This document shows positions 21,118-38,476 of a stretch of 64,000 nucleotides of DNA, one piece after another. The position numbers were made by a program, and so were the translations under genes. Positions within the stretch are counted from its first letter, which is position 1. Every line of letters begins with the position of its first letter. This DNA comes from Bursaphelenchus xylophilus (Eukaryota > Nematoda > Chromadorea > Rhabditida > Aphelenchoididae), in assembly GCA_904066235.2 (NCBI GenBank), contig CAJFCV020000001.1, forward strand, positions 7,068,001 through 7,132,000, given 5' to 3'. Under the pieces are notes generated by a model. The model saw only the letters and a program-made list of their open reading frames with translations, had not been told where the DNA came from and did not search any database.

Positions 21118-22216
21118 TTAGTAATTTCCGTAAGGGCGGTTGAAAGCGCCAGTCTGTGGTTGTTGAGCTCCTCGAGCAAATGGGTTGAACGCTTGTCCTC
21201 CAGGTACGACCCCTGAAAATTTATTTGAATTACAAATTAAATAATTAAGATGCTTATCATTTAGTTAACTAACTGAACTTACCGGCGGGAGGAATAGATG
21301 GTGGTGGTCCATTTAAAGTCGGGGGTGGTTGGAATCCACCTGCCGGTGCCTGTTGTTGAGGAGCGTTTTGTTGCTGCTGAGGTGGTACATTACTGAAGGG
21401 ACCAGCTTGGGTCGTAGGGGCAGAAGATGGCTGATATCCTCCGTAAGGTTGATAAGGGACGGAAGACACGGGGGGTTGATGGGGAAGACTAGGAGTGCTA
21501 TGAGGAGGATATTGGGGTTGTGGAGCCTGTCCGATAGGGGTCGAGGAAGGAGGAGGAGCGAAGCCACCATAGATCGGTTGTGGTGCGGGGGGCTGGAGGG
21601 GGTGTTGCTGTTGTTGTTGCTGCTGATGTTGTTGTTGCTGAATAGGTGGTTGATACTCAAGCTTCTGTTGCACAGGCTGATTAAACTGCTGTTGGTAATA
21701 TCCGTTCCCAACAGGCTTGTCATCAATCGGGACATTTTCCAATTGTTGTTCTTGTTGTTGAACTTCCTGTTTTGGCGGATCAGAGAATTCCGAAGCAATA
21801 TTAGCAACCTCCTGAGCATGAAGAATTAGGCCGTTGGATTCAACTTGTTCATGCCGGGAAGGGTCAATGGTTGCAACATTACTAGCCGACTTCACTGGAT
21901 TCTCCAAAGGACACTCGACGCTTTCCGATTGATCTAAAAAATATACATCTAATGGCATCAACATACCGACTGTGACCTCAATATATAAAACCTTTTGGTC
22001 ATGAATAGCGATGGATACATCGTCATCGTCAATAAGGGTAATGAAATCCCCATCTTCATCCTTGTACTTCAGCTGGATATTGCTGTTCGAATCCAAATTG
22101 TACAAGTTTTGGATCTTGAACACCAAGTCGTTGAAGCTTACATCGTTCTGGTGGTGAATAAGCCTCTTACGAAAATCTGTTCCATACTTCGTCTTCAGAA
22201 CAGTGGATTCCACCAT
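21118..22216 (-). CDS. TFG: TFG homologue, ER exit site protein
   Basis: TFG organises COPII carriers at ER exit sites by self-assembly. Exons (minus strand): 22216-21967, 21933-21283, 21212-21118 (331 aa). The N-terminal PB1 domain covers about residues 5-85: LKTKYGTDFRKRLIHH has the basic cluster, and KYKDEDGDFITLIDDDD has the acidic OPCA motif. The remainder is low complexity, rich in Gln/Pro, with a polyglutamine tract near 21610-21660 and Gly/Tyr/Pro repeats, as expected of an assembly-prone tail. The 33-base intron 21934-21966 is a multiple of three without a stop, so retention would only add 11 residues. TTTTCAG lies 9 bases before the ATG. Confidence 0.9.
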
Positions 22217-22485
22217 TTTGAAGTCTGAAAACAAAAGTAAGATTACAGTGGATAGCAAAGGAAGCACGACAATTCAAATATTTCCAGAAATCTCGAAGTG
22301 AAGCGCAAGAATTCTACATGAACTTGGATGACGATGTATAACTTCCAACTCGACATTACTCGTTTCATCGCCAATATTGATTTTCTGTTTTATGTGAACG
22401 GAATGTAAAATAATTTAGACCCACGCCGAAGATATTTATTGCTCAAAATCGCTTTAAAAGTTATTGTTAGTTACAAATATCTAAA

Positions 22486-23977
22486 ATGGGGCGCGACTTC
22501 GAAAATTTTCAAAATTTATGTGAATCAGTGTTGCAGGACCTCAAGGTTTGATTTCATAATTTTCTTATTCCATTACTTAGAGCACGAATTGCACATGGGA
22601 AGTGATGTCCAGTCGAGCAGCAAAACTGGCCTGTCAATTAAACAACACCGTGGTGTGCCTTAGTAACTTTGTCGACTGTCTACAGATCCTCAGTGATTCT
22701 TCTAATTCTATCAATGGGGCTAGTCGAGACATTGGAGCCGCCTTAACTCGGTTTTGTCTACGCCAAAGGACGCTTCAGTCTGACATGAAACGTTTATCGA
22801 ATATTATTTCTAACTTCTGCCCAACGCTAGATCGGAAAGCTGCAGAGTGGAAGCAGCTGGTTGCTGATTTGCAGAGAAGGAACCATCGTATTGTCAAAAA
22901 GAAGCGAAATAAGAAAGACCACACGAGTAGCATCACCGAAGAGCAAAAACAATATTGCACAGAACTCCTGTTCAGTCAGAGGCAGTTGTTCCTGGAATTT
23001 TTGAACTTGATAGTACCTATAATGGTGAGGGAGACGTTTTCTTCGTTATTATAGTTTTTAGAAAGGCGAGATTGCTGTTCTGGACGAAGGTGTTCACATC
23101 AAGGAAATACAAGAGTCTGTAGAAATGGATATTATGAATACGGACTCGGCCTTGATTGTTAAAGCTGCCATAGAAGACGGTTTGGCGGACGATAAGACGT
23201 ACCGTGGACGCATGACGTCCCCGTCTAGGAGCACATCTTCCAGTAAAGCCAGTTTTAGGCTGACTAAACCTCATCCCAACTCTTCTCCTTCGAGCTCTGG
23301 CTCAACTTTTAATTGGGGAGATGTTGATCAACGAGGTCTTTATTCTTCAAAAGGTTCGTTGGGGAACAAAACAACGGATGGAGCCCAGAATCCGTTGTTT
23401 GGCAAACCTCCATTTCCATTGAAAAGTGGTCATGATGGTGAGAAAGTCAGGAAATTTTTATAAACTTCTTGCAGACGGTGGTCCCGAACTTCTTGTACCT
23501 GGGTTGGGGGTATCTTCTGCGCTCTCGGTGTCTGCTAGTGATATATCAATTGGAGAAGACTACGCCTTTCATCCTCCTGCGTCTAATTGGTCATCACTAC
23601 ACAGTGAGAACACCCCCGTTAGAAAGTATAGTACCAATTTAGATTATGAGGAATCACTTAACAAGTTTAATGCCGATCTTTCGTCATTATGTAGTTTGAG
23701 TGGGAATAGAACGATGCGTTCAAAATCTTCCCTGAACTCAAATACCTCCTTTCGGCAACGTCCTCCATCTATTAGAAATCCTCCACCCCCTCCAGAAAGA
23801 CGGAACTCGGCCATTACAGCAGCCACGCCTGACGCACCGTCGATTGTCGACCTCCGCAATGGAATCTCTTCAGCTGCTCCTCCCCGAACAAATAGTGAAC
23901 TTTGTGGGTCTCAAAACATTGCCAACACACCTTGGTCTCAATTACAAAGTGAAAATGATATTTACTCAAACACATAA
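22486..23977 (+). CDS. MTSS1: I-BAR (IMD) protein, MTSS1-like
   Basis: IMD proteins bind PI(4,5)P2 membranes and shape protrusions, linking them to actin. Exons: 22486-22545, 22581-23024, 23062-23437, 23475-23977 (460 aa). The IMD domain fills about residues 1-230, with the MTSS-type core SRDIGAALTRFCLRQRTLQ and a later lysine-rich patch (RRNHRIVKKKRNKKDH) expected at the lipid-binding face. The C-terminal half is Ser/Pro-rich and includes RNPPPPPERR. I see no WH2 actin-binding motif, which vertebrate MTSS1 has at its end. AATAAA overlaps the stop (23976) and recurs at 24023. Confidence 0.85.
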
Positions 23978-24037
23978 TAAATTACCCTATTGTACAGATT
24001 TGCCCGTATGTTGTTTTCCTACAATAAATTAGTTTCA

Positions 24038-26102
24038 TCATTCAACTAAAGCCTTCAGAATGGGAAGGAGCGTCGAAAAGACCTGGTTCTGATGTTGATT
24101 TAGCCGACCAGACAGAGTCGGCGCAAGTATGTAGATCTCTGTCAGTGCTCTTTTACATGCAATATAATGCCGGATCCGTTCGTCGTCCGCGGAGGGTGTC
24201 AGGCTCAAGGTCAAGGTATCTTTGATAACATCTCCGTAATCAGTGAGCACGCCATTGATTAAATCCATCCCAAGGTTCACATAATCCCAGTTATTATGAC
24301 TTAGTAGTTGTTTGACATAGATTAAGACTTTGGCGTAAAAGCCGAGTTGTAAGGTCGGGGATTGAGATCGATAAGCGTTAATCACAGCCACCAGCATATG
24401 TGCCCCTGGCATCTTTGCTGCTTCTTGAAGGGTATCTTCTAAACGAAAAGAATTCGTAAAAAATCGCCTCATTTGCATACCGATGCTCGAAATCCGACTC
24501 AGACATTGAATTCTTCTGCAGTCTTGCATCCTGGCCTTTAACTTGTCCATCGTCACAGAATGCAGTTCTATCCTTTTGACGATTTCTGCTGACTTGTTCG
24601 TCTTGCCTGTGACAGATCCCTTTTTAATCCGCGCATTGTGTTCTTTTATGGTTTCAGAACAATCGGGCATCGAACTCAAGTCAATTGAACTTTTACGATC
24701 GATCACTGAAAGTAGAAACGAAAATTTTGCTCAATCACATCAAATATGTGTAATCCCAAAAATCAGAAAACGGAAGGCTTACAGCTGCTGTGACTGTTCT
24801 CCCGGCTTCTATTTAGCGGGAGATTCCTGGCCGAGGACATCGAGGAACTCCGTGACAGAATATTTCTGAAACCTGTAATGGCGTTAGTTTCCTTGATTAT
24901 GTCTGCGCCTTCATCAGTAATATGCCCGTTCAACCCAGAATCTTTTGGAATCGGGGAGAGAGCAGGCAAAGCCTCGTCCTTGTTGAATTCCTGCAAAACA
25001 TAGTAAGAAACGATTAAGGAACTCTCAGCGTATCCCTAGGCAACACACGATAATGATGATAAACGAAGACTTACGGTCTCTTGAAAAGATTCCACGGCCA
25101 CTTCCCTTCTCTTGGAGTCGTAGGACAGGTAGTACATCTTGTCATCACATATTTTAAAATCCAATAACACCCTATGGGCAGGCGAATTAAGATTAAGTTG
25201 CTCAATCACATCAAAAGGTTCAAAAGAAAAAGAATTGATTTGATTTTGGGAAACTGAGACCAAATACTTTCCACATGATGAAAACTCAATTGTCTGAGGC
25301 TCGATATCTAACGGTAGAGTCTGGGCAATACACTCCTTGGCGTCAATATCCCAAAACCGAACGACTTTGTCGGTGTTGATGCTCGCCAGGATGTATTCTA
25401 CTGGGTTGAACTTCACTTCCGAAACCTATGAACGAAAATAAATCAAATAAGAATCATACCGCCGACGGAGAATTAATCGTAGTCAGATTCCGTGGATTTT
25501 GAAGATCCATAAGATTTATGTTGTTATCCCCACCAAAGCATAAAAATCGGCCATCTGGAGAAAACTGTATACAAGAATATCTCTTTAACCGAATCGCCAT
25601 CGTCTGGGCTGGGTGTTGTCTAACATCCCACGTACGGACAGTGCTGTCCGTTCCAGCAGTAGCAAAGACGTTCGAGCTTGTGGGACTCCAACATGCAGCC
25701 TTTATAATCCCGTCATGCTCGTATATATCCCGAAGTTTTTTGCCTAAAACAAGATTCAGGAAATATAAACAAAACATACCAGAATCAATGTCAACAACTC
25801 TGTGAGATGGACCTGATAGGAGTAACAATTGATCATCTCTATTTAAAGTTAAAACAGGATCTGCTAACTCGTTCTGGAACAAGTATATTAATTACAAACT
25901 TTTTTTTACCTTCTCGGCAATTTCGAGAACTGAATCACTGGAATAATTTAATATTGCGAGGGGATAATTTAATATTATACACTGTTTAGATGGGCATAGC
26001 AAACCAGATTTGATATTCTTTGGGTACTTTTTAATATCTAAAATATGTAACACATTTGCCCAAAATATAAAAATAATAATACGATTACTTACACAAATTC
26101 AT
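24038..26102 (-). CDS. KATNB1: Katanin p80 subunit B1
   Basis: Regulatory subunit of the microtubule-severing ATPase katanin. Exons (minus strand): 26102-26093, 26037-25910, 25873-25780, 25743-25460, 25425-25075, 24990-24783, 24705-24481, 24438-24038 (566 aa). WD40 repeats are clear in the middle: FATAGTDSTVRTWDVRQ, IQFSPDGRFLCFGGD, VKFNPVEYILASINTDKVVR then FWDI. The C-terminal con80 domain, which binds p60, includes EDTLQEAAKMPGAHMLVAVI and DYVNLGMDLINGVLTDYGDV. The N-terminal WD repeats are strongly diverged or reduced. The proposed first exon is only 10 bases (ATG plus seven), chosen because it joins in phase; it is the least certain part. RPF2 lies 209 bases away head to head. Confidence 0.87.
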
Positions 26103-26311
26103 TTACGGTACAAAATATGGTTAACTTAGATTAAAAATAGTTACAACTAATTTAGTAATCCATGAAAATATATTTTTTTTTACTGCAACAGATTGCCAAC
26201 CGCAGAAAGTCGCTACTAAACCAGCAAGGAAAACTCTTGACCCGTCCCAAGTCTTTCTTTACATAGGATAAGCAAAAAAAGCATAAATTTTTCTTATATT
26301 GTATAACCCAA
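26103..26311. promoter_or_regulatory. Bidirectional promoter, KATNB1 and RPF2
   Basis: The two ATGs are 209 bases apart and diverge. The sequence is AT-rich with no TATA box I would trust. Confidence 0.5.
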
Positions 26312-27308
26312 ATGGCGCCTATATTTAATAAGGCTAAGACTAGGCGTGGAAAGAAGTTTTTGGAGGACAGAGCCCCCAAAATCACGGAGAATGATAAGAA
26401 TACTCTGCTTCTGAAGGGAGGAAAGACGAACGAAACTCTGCAGTCTTTTCTTACTGATATCCATGCCCTAAAAAAACCATTGGTGGAAAAATTAAAATAG
26501 TAAGGAGTTTACTTGTTTAACAATTTCTTTTAGCCGCAATCCCATCCACCTTTTCGACGAAGAATCGTTTATTTGTAAAATGTCACACAAATACGACTCT
26601 TCAATCTTCTGCATGATTGCCAACAGTAAGAAACATCCCAATATGGTATGCATAGGAAGAATGTTTGATTATGAATTGCTGGACTTGGTGGAGCTCCGTC
26701 TGTCCAACTATGTGCCACAGTCCAGTTTCAAAGTAAGGATGACCACGACAAAGCTGATATCTTGCTTATTTCAAACATGATTCTTTTTTCAGAATGGCAG
26801 TGTAGGCGCGGAGACAAAGCCTTGTATTGTTCTGAACGGTTCGCTGTTTGAGGTGGATGACTCCTTCAAGAGAGTTGGCAATATGCTTGTGGATTTCTTC
26901 AGAGGAGCTGTTGTCGACTCGATCAGATTGCAAGGTCTGGAGTTGGTTATCTCGCTTACAGCCACAGCTGACGGAAAAGTGTTGATGAGAACATACAGAT
27001 CCATTCTCAAGAAAAGTTCAGGATCGTCTCCCAGGGTTGAACTTGTAGACCTAGGTCCCCATGCCGACTTTGAAATCGTTCGATCCAAATTTGCAAGTGA
27101 CAGTCTCATGAAAAAGGCGACAAAGAAACCGAAGGTTGTGGTGGTAAGAATAATTTATTAGGTTAGGTTCTGTTTTTAGAATAAGATGCGAAAGAACACT
27201 AGCCTCGATCCATTTGAGACCAAGCTTGCCAGGATTCATGTTGGAAAACAGGACCTGAACTCCATTCAGACCAGGAAAGTGAAGGCACTCAAAAGGAAGA
27301 AGGAATAA
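26312..27308 (+). CDS. RPF2: Ribosome production factor 2 (Brix domain)
   Basis: Nucleolar assembly factor that, with RRS1, brings the 5S RNP into pre-60S particles. Exons: 26312-26499, 26534-26732, 26793-27143, 27180-27308 (288 aa). The Brix domain fills most of the protein: KTNETLQSFLTDIHALKKP, ANSKKHPNMVCIGRMFDYEL, VGNMLVDFFRGAVVDSIRLQ then GLE, and SSPRVELVDLGPHADFEIVR. The C-terminus is basic (RKVKALKRKKE) as in homologues. AATAAA at 27342 is the probable poly(A) signal and overlaps the end of the convergent DCTN6 gene, whose stop is 39 bases away. Confidence 0.95.
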
Positions 27309-27347
27309 ACGAGAATCGTCCAATTGTTATTTGTTACTGTTAATAAA

Positions 27348-27930
27348 TTACGCGTTTTTGTATGCTTGTGAGAAATTCCTAAGTTTGGTTTGAAGGAGTT
27401 CGCAATGTTGTTTTAAGGACTAAGATGAAAATTTTACAAGCATTTGCATCTTCACCTACATTGTTAGTGCTCATTGCTGTTCGGCGATTGTTTCCTTCCC
27501 CATATACAACTGTCTTCGGGGGTAGTACCTCTTTCGACATCACAATGCATTTGGGTCCAATAACACACCCATCAGTAACCTGAACTTTATCTCCAACCTT
27601 ACTCTTAATGCAAAAAACGTTGTTGTTTCCAACGGCCACAGCGTGACATTCGGTCCCAACCTCGAATAGGTTGTCATTCCCAATGATCATGACCTTAGAA
27701 GGATCTCTAAACGATAAAATGTATGTTGATTTAGATATTACCTACTTATTTTCTATATGACACAGTTCTTCTATGATATTATTGTTGCCGAAGATTATTT
27801 TCCCTTCGCCTGCATTTATGACGGCGTAAGGATGCACCACAGTCCCTGCCCCGAAAACGATCTCGCCGGATAAAGAAGACCCCGTGTGGATGAAAGTGTC
27901 GTCGTGGATCTCCAAACGCGGCTTTGCCAT
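27348..27930 (-). CDS. DCTN6: Dynactin subunit 6 (p27)
   Basis: Pointed-end subunit of dynactin, a left-handed beta helix. Exons (minus strand): 27930-27746, 27706-27460, 27419-27348 (167 aa). Hexapeptide repeats are visible: TGSSLSGEIVFGAGTVVHPY, INAGEGKIIFGNNNIIEE, IIGNDNLFEVGTECHAVAVG and GCVIGPKC. A 40-base intron with GTAGGT donor is inferred before the last exon, because splicing gives a sensible helical tail (LKQHCELLQTKLRNFSQAYK). Reading through gives a different, shorter end at 27379. The ATG is immediately preceded by TATTCAGT. The gene lies 108 bases downstream of PSMD8 on the same strand. Confidence 0.9.
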
Positions 27931-28038
27931 ACTGAATACGCCTTTTAGCTTTTATTCACATTGTTACAATAAATGGAATATTACCACAAAAAAAACACAA
28001 GACATGTTTGAAGCATTAGTTTATATAACATACAGAGC

Positions 28039-28936
28039 TCAAACAATCATTTCCAATTGTTTAGCGTAATAAATATTCTGAAGGGCAATGCGCTTAGTGT
28101 CAAGCGAAGCCTTCTGAGAATCTTTCTTCTCCTGATCGTTCTCGAATTGAAGCATATCCTTGTCCAAAGTCCATCCACGAGCTTGCGCGAACTGTCTCAG
28201 TTCTTCATCACTCTCAAAAAGTAACATCCTTGCAGCATCTTTCACTTGAAGTCCTTTGAAAGACTTCTCAATGCAAACAGCAATGTCACTTCTGACAGTG
28301 TTCATCAAAACACGTACAAACACCTGATAGTAAGGGGTGGGAAGAGTCTTTTCGTTGAGTATGACCTTATTGTAGGCACCTTCCATCAGAGACTGCTCCA
28401 ATTTAACTGGCAAGTAAATGTAAGGATCCTTTTGTTGAACAGATTGGTCAATTTGCTCCAACAACTAAAAAGAGCAATGTAAGAAAACTATTCGTCTCTC
28501 TTACCATGTGGAAGTCGGACAATTTATTTTTGGCCAACAGATACATCAAATGGAGACCATACATCAAATATTTTGAAGAGGAGTCTTCCGCCACGCATTG
28601 ATAGAAGCTGTGGACGTCAGCAATTGCCTTCTCAAAGCCATCCATGTCGGAGATCACAACGTTATAAAGTGCGCTAATCTCGAAAAAATCCTCTGGAATG
28701 ACATGTAATGCATTCCATGAAATAAAAACTTACTATGAATACCAGATGATGCTTCGGCACTTAAATTGTTCAGCGTTTCGACATTCTGAAGCTCCTTCTA
28801 AAAACGGCCGATTTTCATGGATCATGGAGTTTACCTTAATTGTACCCAATATCTGGGACACCTTCTGAACATCTCCATGACTAGGCTTTTTCCATTCCGC
28901 CAGCAACGACGCGTGAAGGGATTGCAGATTCGACAT
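28039..28936 (-). CDS. PSMD8: Proteasome regulatory subunit Rpn12
   Basis: Lid subunit of the 19S regulatory particle. Exons (minus strand): 28936-28835, 28797-28734, 28692-28505, 28464-28039 (259 aa). The C-terminal PCI-type region carries KLEQSLMEGAYNKVI, VFVRVLMNTVRSDIAVCIEK and RMLLFESDEELRQFAQARGW, which match the CSN8/PSMD8 family closely. The ending KRIALQNIYYAKQLEMIV is characteristic. DCTN6 follows 108 bases downstream. Between them lie ATATAAA (15 bases after the stop), a T-rich tract and TTCAG before the next ATG. Confidence 0.94.
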
Positions 28937-29080
28937 CTTACACCAAGTGCAATTTTATGACAAAAAAAAAATCACAAAAAAATGGTGAAAAACGAAACGC
29001 CAATATTGATTTTATTCCACTAGTAACAGGTCACAACAACCACATAAAATTTTCGGAAAGTTATCTGGGGGGGCTTCAGA

Positions 29081-29531
29081 CGGGGTATATAATGGTGCTT
29101 TATATTATTCCAAAAAGTTTCAAACTTGCTTCATTTTTGGCCTACATGAAAATTTTCGTTTTTTTCAACCTAGGCAAAACAAAATTTATTTTTTTTGGCA
29201 TAGGTGGTTTTTTTTCATGTATCAGTCTGTCGGGAAAATAACGGTGGATCGTCGCGCCTCGGAATCGCCCATAATCGCTTTGCGACGGCGGCAACAGCTG
29301 GAGATTTGGTGCGCGATTGCGGTGAGGCGAGTCATTTTGATGCGACGACCCGCCGTTATTTTCCCGACAGACTGATATGCTAAAAAAAAATAAAAATTTT
29401 TTGGCCCACATGAAATTTTTTCACGTAGGCAGACGGCATTTTGATGTAGGCCACAAAATTTCATGTAGGCCAAAAATGAAGTAAGTTTGAAACTTTTTGG
29501 AATAATATAAAGCATCACTCTTATATCCCCC
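29081..29531. mobile_element. Palindromic element, outer, 451 bases
   Basis: The left arm includes GCTTTATATTATTCCAAAAA and GTTTCAAACTTGCTTCATTT; the right arm is the inverse. Arms are about 60 to 100 bases and enclose a second inverted-repeat element. Confidence 0.65.
29223..29374. mobile_element. CAGTCTGTCGGG MITE, copy 1
   Basis: Ends CAGTCTGTCGGGAAAATAAC and its inverse GTTATTTTCCCGACAGACTG. GC-rich interior. It is inserted inside the outer palindrome. A second copy is at 40743-40900 with the same ends. Confidence 0.75.
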
Positions 29532-30184
29532 GGGCACGGGTGTATACCCAAATTCCCGCGACGTGGGAATTTTTCTTTTATTTATGGGAATTTTCAAAAT
29601 GAGGAATTGGCCGAAGAAGTATAAAATTTTCACGGCTTAATCCAAAATTTTTGGATTTTTGCCATAGTAAGTAAACCTGTGGGGATCGGTCCGGTTTCGC
29701 ACGCCCCTTGGCCTATAAAAGGGGGCGTACGCTACAAGGCCTATAAAAACTCATTACCCGGAGCCACTACAAAACATGAAAGAAACTGGAATATTTTTTC
29801 TGTTTATTTGCAACTGAAAATAAACCTGTTAGCTGAAAAAATTAAAAATCAAGTTACAAAAGTGGTTAATAATAAATGAGGTACAAACGACTTTATACTA
29901 TATATTGCTACTATATTAGGCCAATTTTATAAATAAGATAACCGATTCTTCGGTTATTTACCGGGGCATATGTATACCCATCAGGTGAAAATACCCGAAT
30001 TTTCCGAATCCTAACTACTCGACACAAAAAGTTCTGATTGTGAGGATTTCCACTATTCGTTTTTTGCGCGTCGGTGTGAAAAAAATTCTTTGCACGGTGC
30101 ATTTTGACCCAATTTTTTTTGGTGCAAAGACATGTCAACACTTTTTGTCTATTTATTAATTTATTAATAAACATTTCTAGCAGG

Positions 30185-37651
<7,467 letters not shown>

Positions 37652-37755
37652 AATGACCTGGTTAACGTATTATAAACAAGTGGTACCACAGAAAAATATA
37701 AACCGTGTAAAAACGGATGAAATACTCGCAAAAATAGAACGTCTAATTCTCAAAT

Positions 37756-38365
37756 TTAATATTTTTTAAATTCCATCCCGTCTGGAGGTTTTACATCGAC
37801 TTTATTTTTGCTGACTTCTTTCCAATTTGTGCTCAGAACGGTTCCGCCGCTTTCCTGCATAGATTTCATCATTGCTTTCTTCCCATCTTCGTCCAAGTTC
37901 TCGTAAATTTGCTAAAATCAGATATCGAAAGGAAAGAGTAGGAACTACCTTGAAAAATTTATTTACACCTTCTTCTCCTGAGCATTCAGGGTCTTCATCT
38001 ACCTCTTTGGCTAACTTATCCCATTGTTTTGTGCAAAATTTCTTCAGTTCCGGTGTTCGCTCCATTTTATCGCCACAAATATCCGCCCATTTCCCAGGAA
38101 TCTTCTTTTTTAAAGTTATCTCGGCCTAAATATCGTTTTCATTACGGTTCCTACTGTCTACCTTATTTGGGGATAGTTTTACATCTAAATTCTCTTGCAC
38201 ATCAGAATGCAAATTGATTTGGAAGATCTCTTTTTCTCCTTCTCTCATAGTTAACCTCCGTTCGGAAACCGAAAGCTGACATTGTTCTGGATTTACACTC
38301 AACCGCAGGAGAGTTATAAACACCTCATAATCATTTTGGTACCAATTCCATTTACACTGAGCCAT
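37756..38365 (-). CDS. sgt-1: SGT1 co-chaperone (CS and SGS domains)
   Basis: HSP90 co-chaperone and SCF/kinetochore assembly factor. Exons (minus strand): 38365-38162, 38125-37949, 37911-37756 (178 aa). The CS domain opens with CKWNWYQNDYEVFITLLRL and contains LHSDVQENLDVKLSPNK. The SGS domain has QWDKLAKEVDEDPECSGEEG, VNKFFKQIYENLDEDGKKAM, SMQESGGTVLSTNWKEV and PPDGMEFKKY, close to the human protein. The N-terminal TPR domain of vertebrate and plant SGT1 is absent, as I recall for the short C. elegans protein. ATG 38365 is one base after CACTCCAG, a probable trans-splice acceptor. SMG-1 starts 104 bases downstream on the same strand. Confidence 0.93.
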
Positions 38366-38476
38366 TCTGGAGTGATGGAGTGAATTCGAAGCCACGAAAT
38401 TTTAATTTTCGATTTTATGAAAAAGCGACACTTGACTCATTTGCTTTTGGGTCAAGTGCTTCAGATTCGGGCGCAA

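Larger units (their letters stand above)
28937..30184. other. Intergenic with nested inverted repeats
   Basis: 1.25 kb between the divergent start of PSMD8 and the 3' end of SMG-1. It holds a palindromic element (29081-29531) with another inside it (29223-29374). Two GGCCTATAAAA motifs occur near 29709 and 29740. From 29780 on it is AT-rich without a recognisable gene. Confidence 0.5.

Noticed and set aside
21329..21829. Long open frame antisense to TFG, rich in Leu and Arg
   Set aside because: It is the mirror of the polyglutamine/proline coding repeat of TFG; no family resemblance and no splice support.
27379..27459. DCTN6 ending by read-through at 27379
   Set aside because: Removing a 40-base intron with a GTAGGT donor yields a helical tail in phase, a better family fit.
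38366..38395. SGT1 start extended to 38395
   Set aside because: That extension begins with GTG and crosses the CACTCCAG acceptor; the ATG at 38365 fits better.
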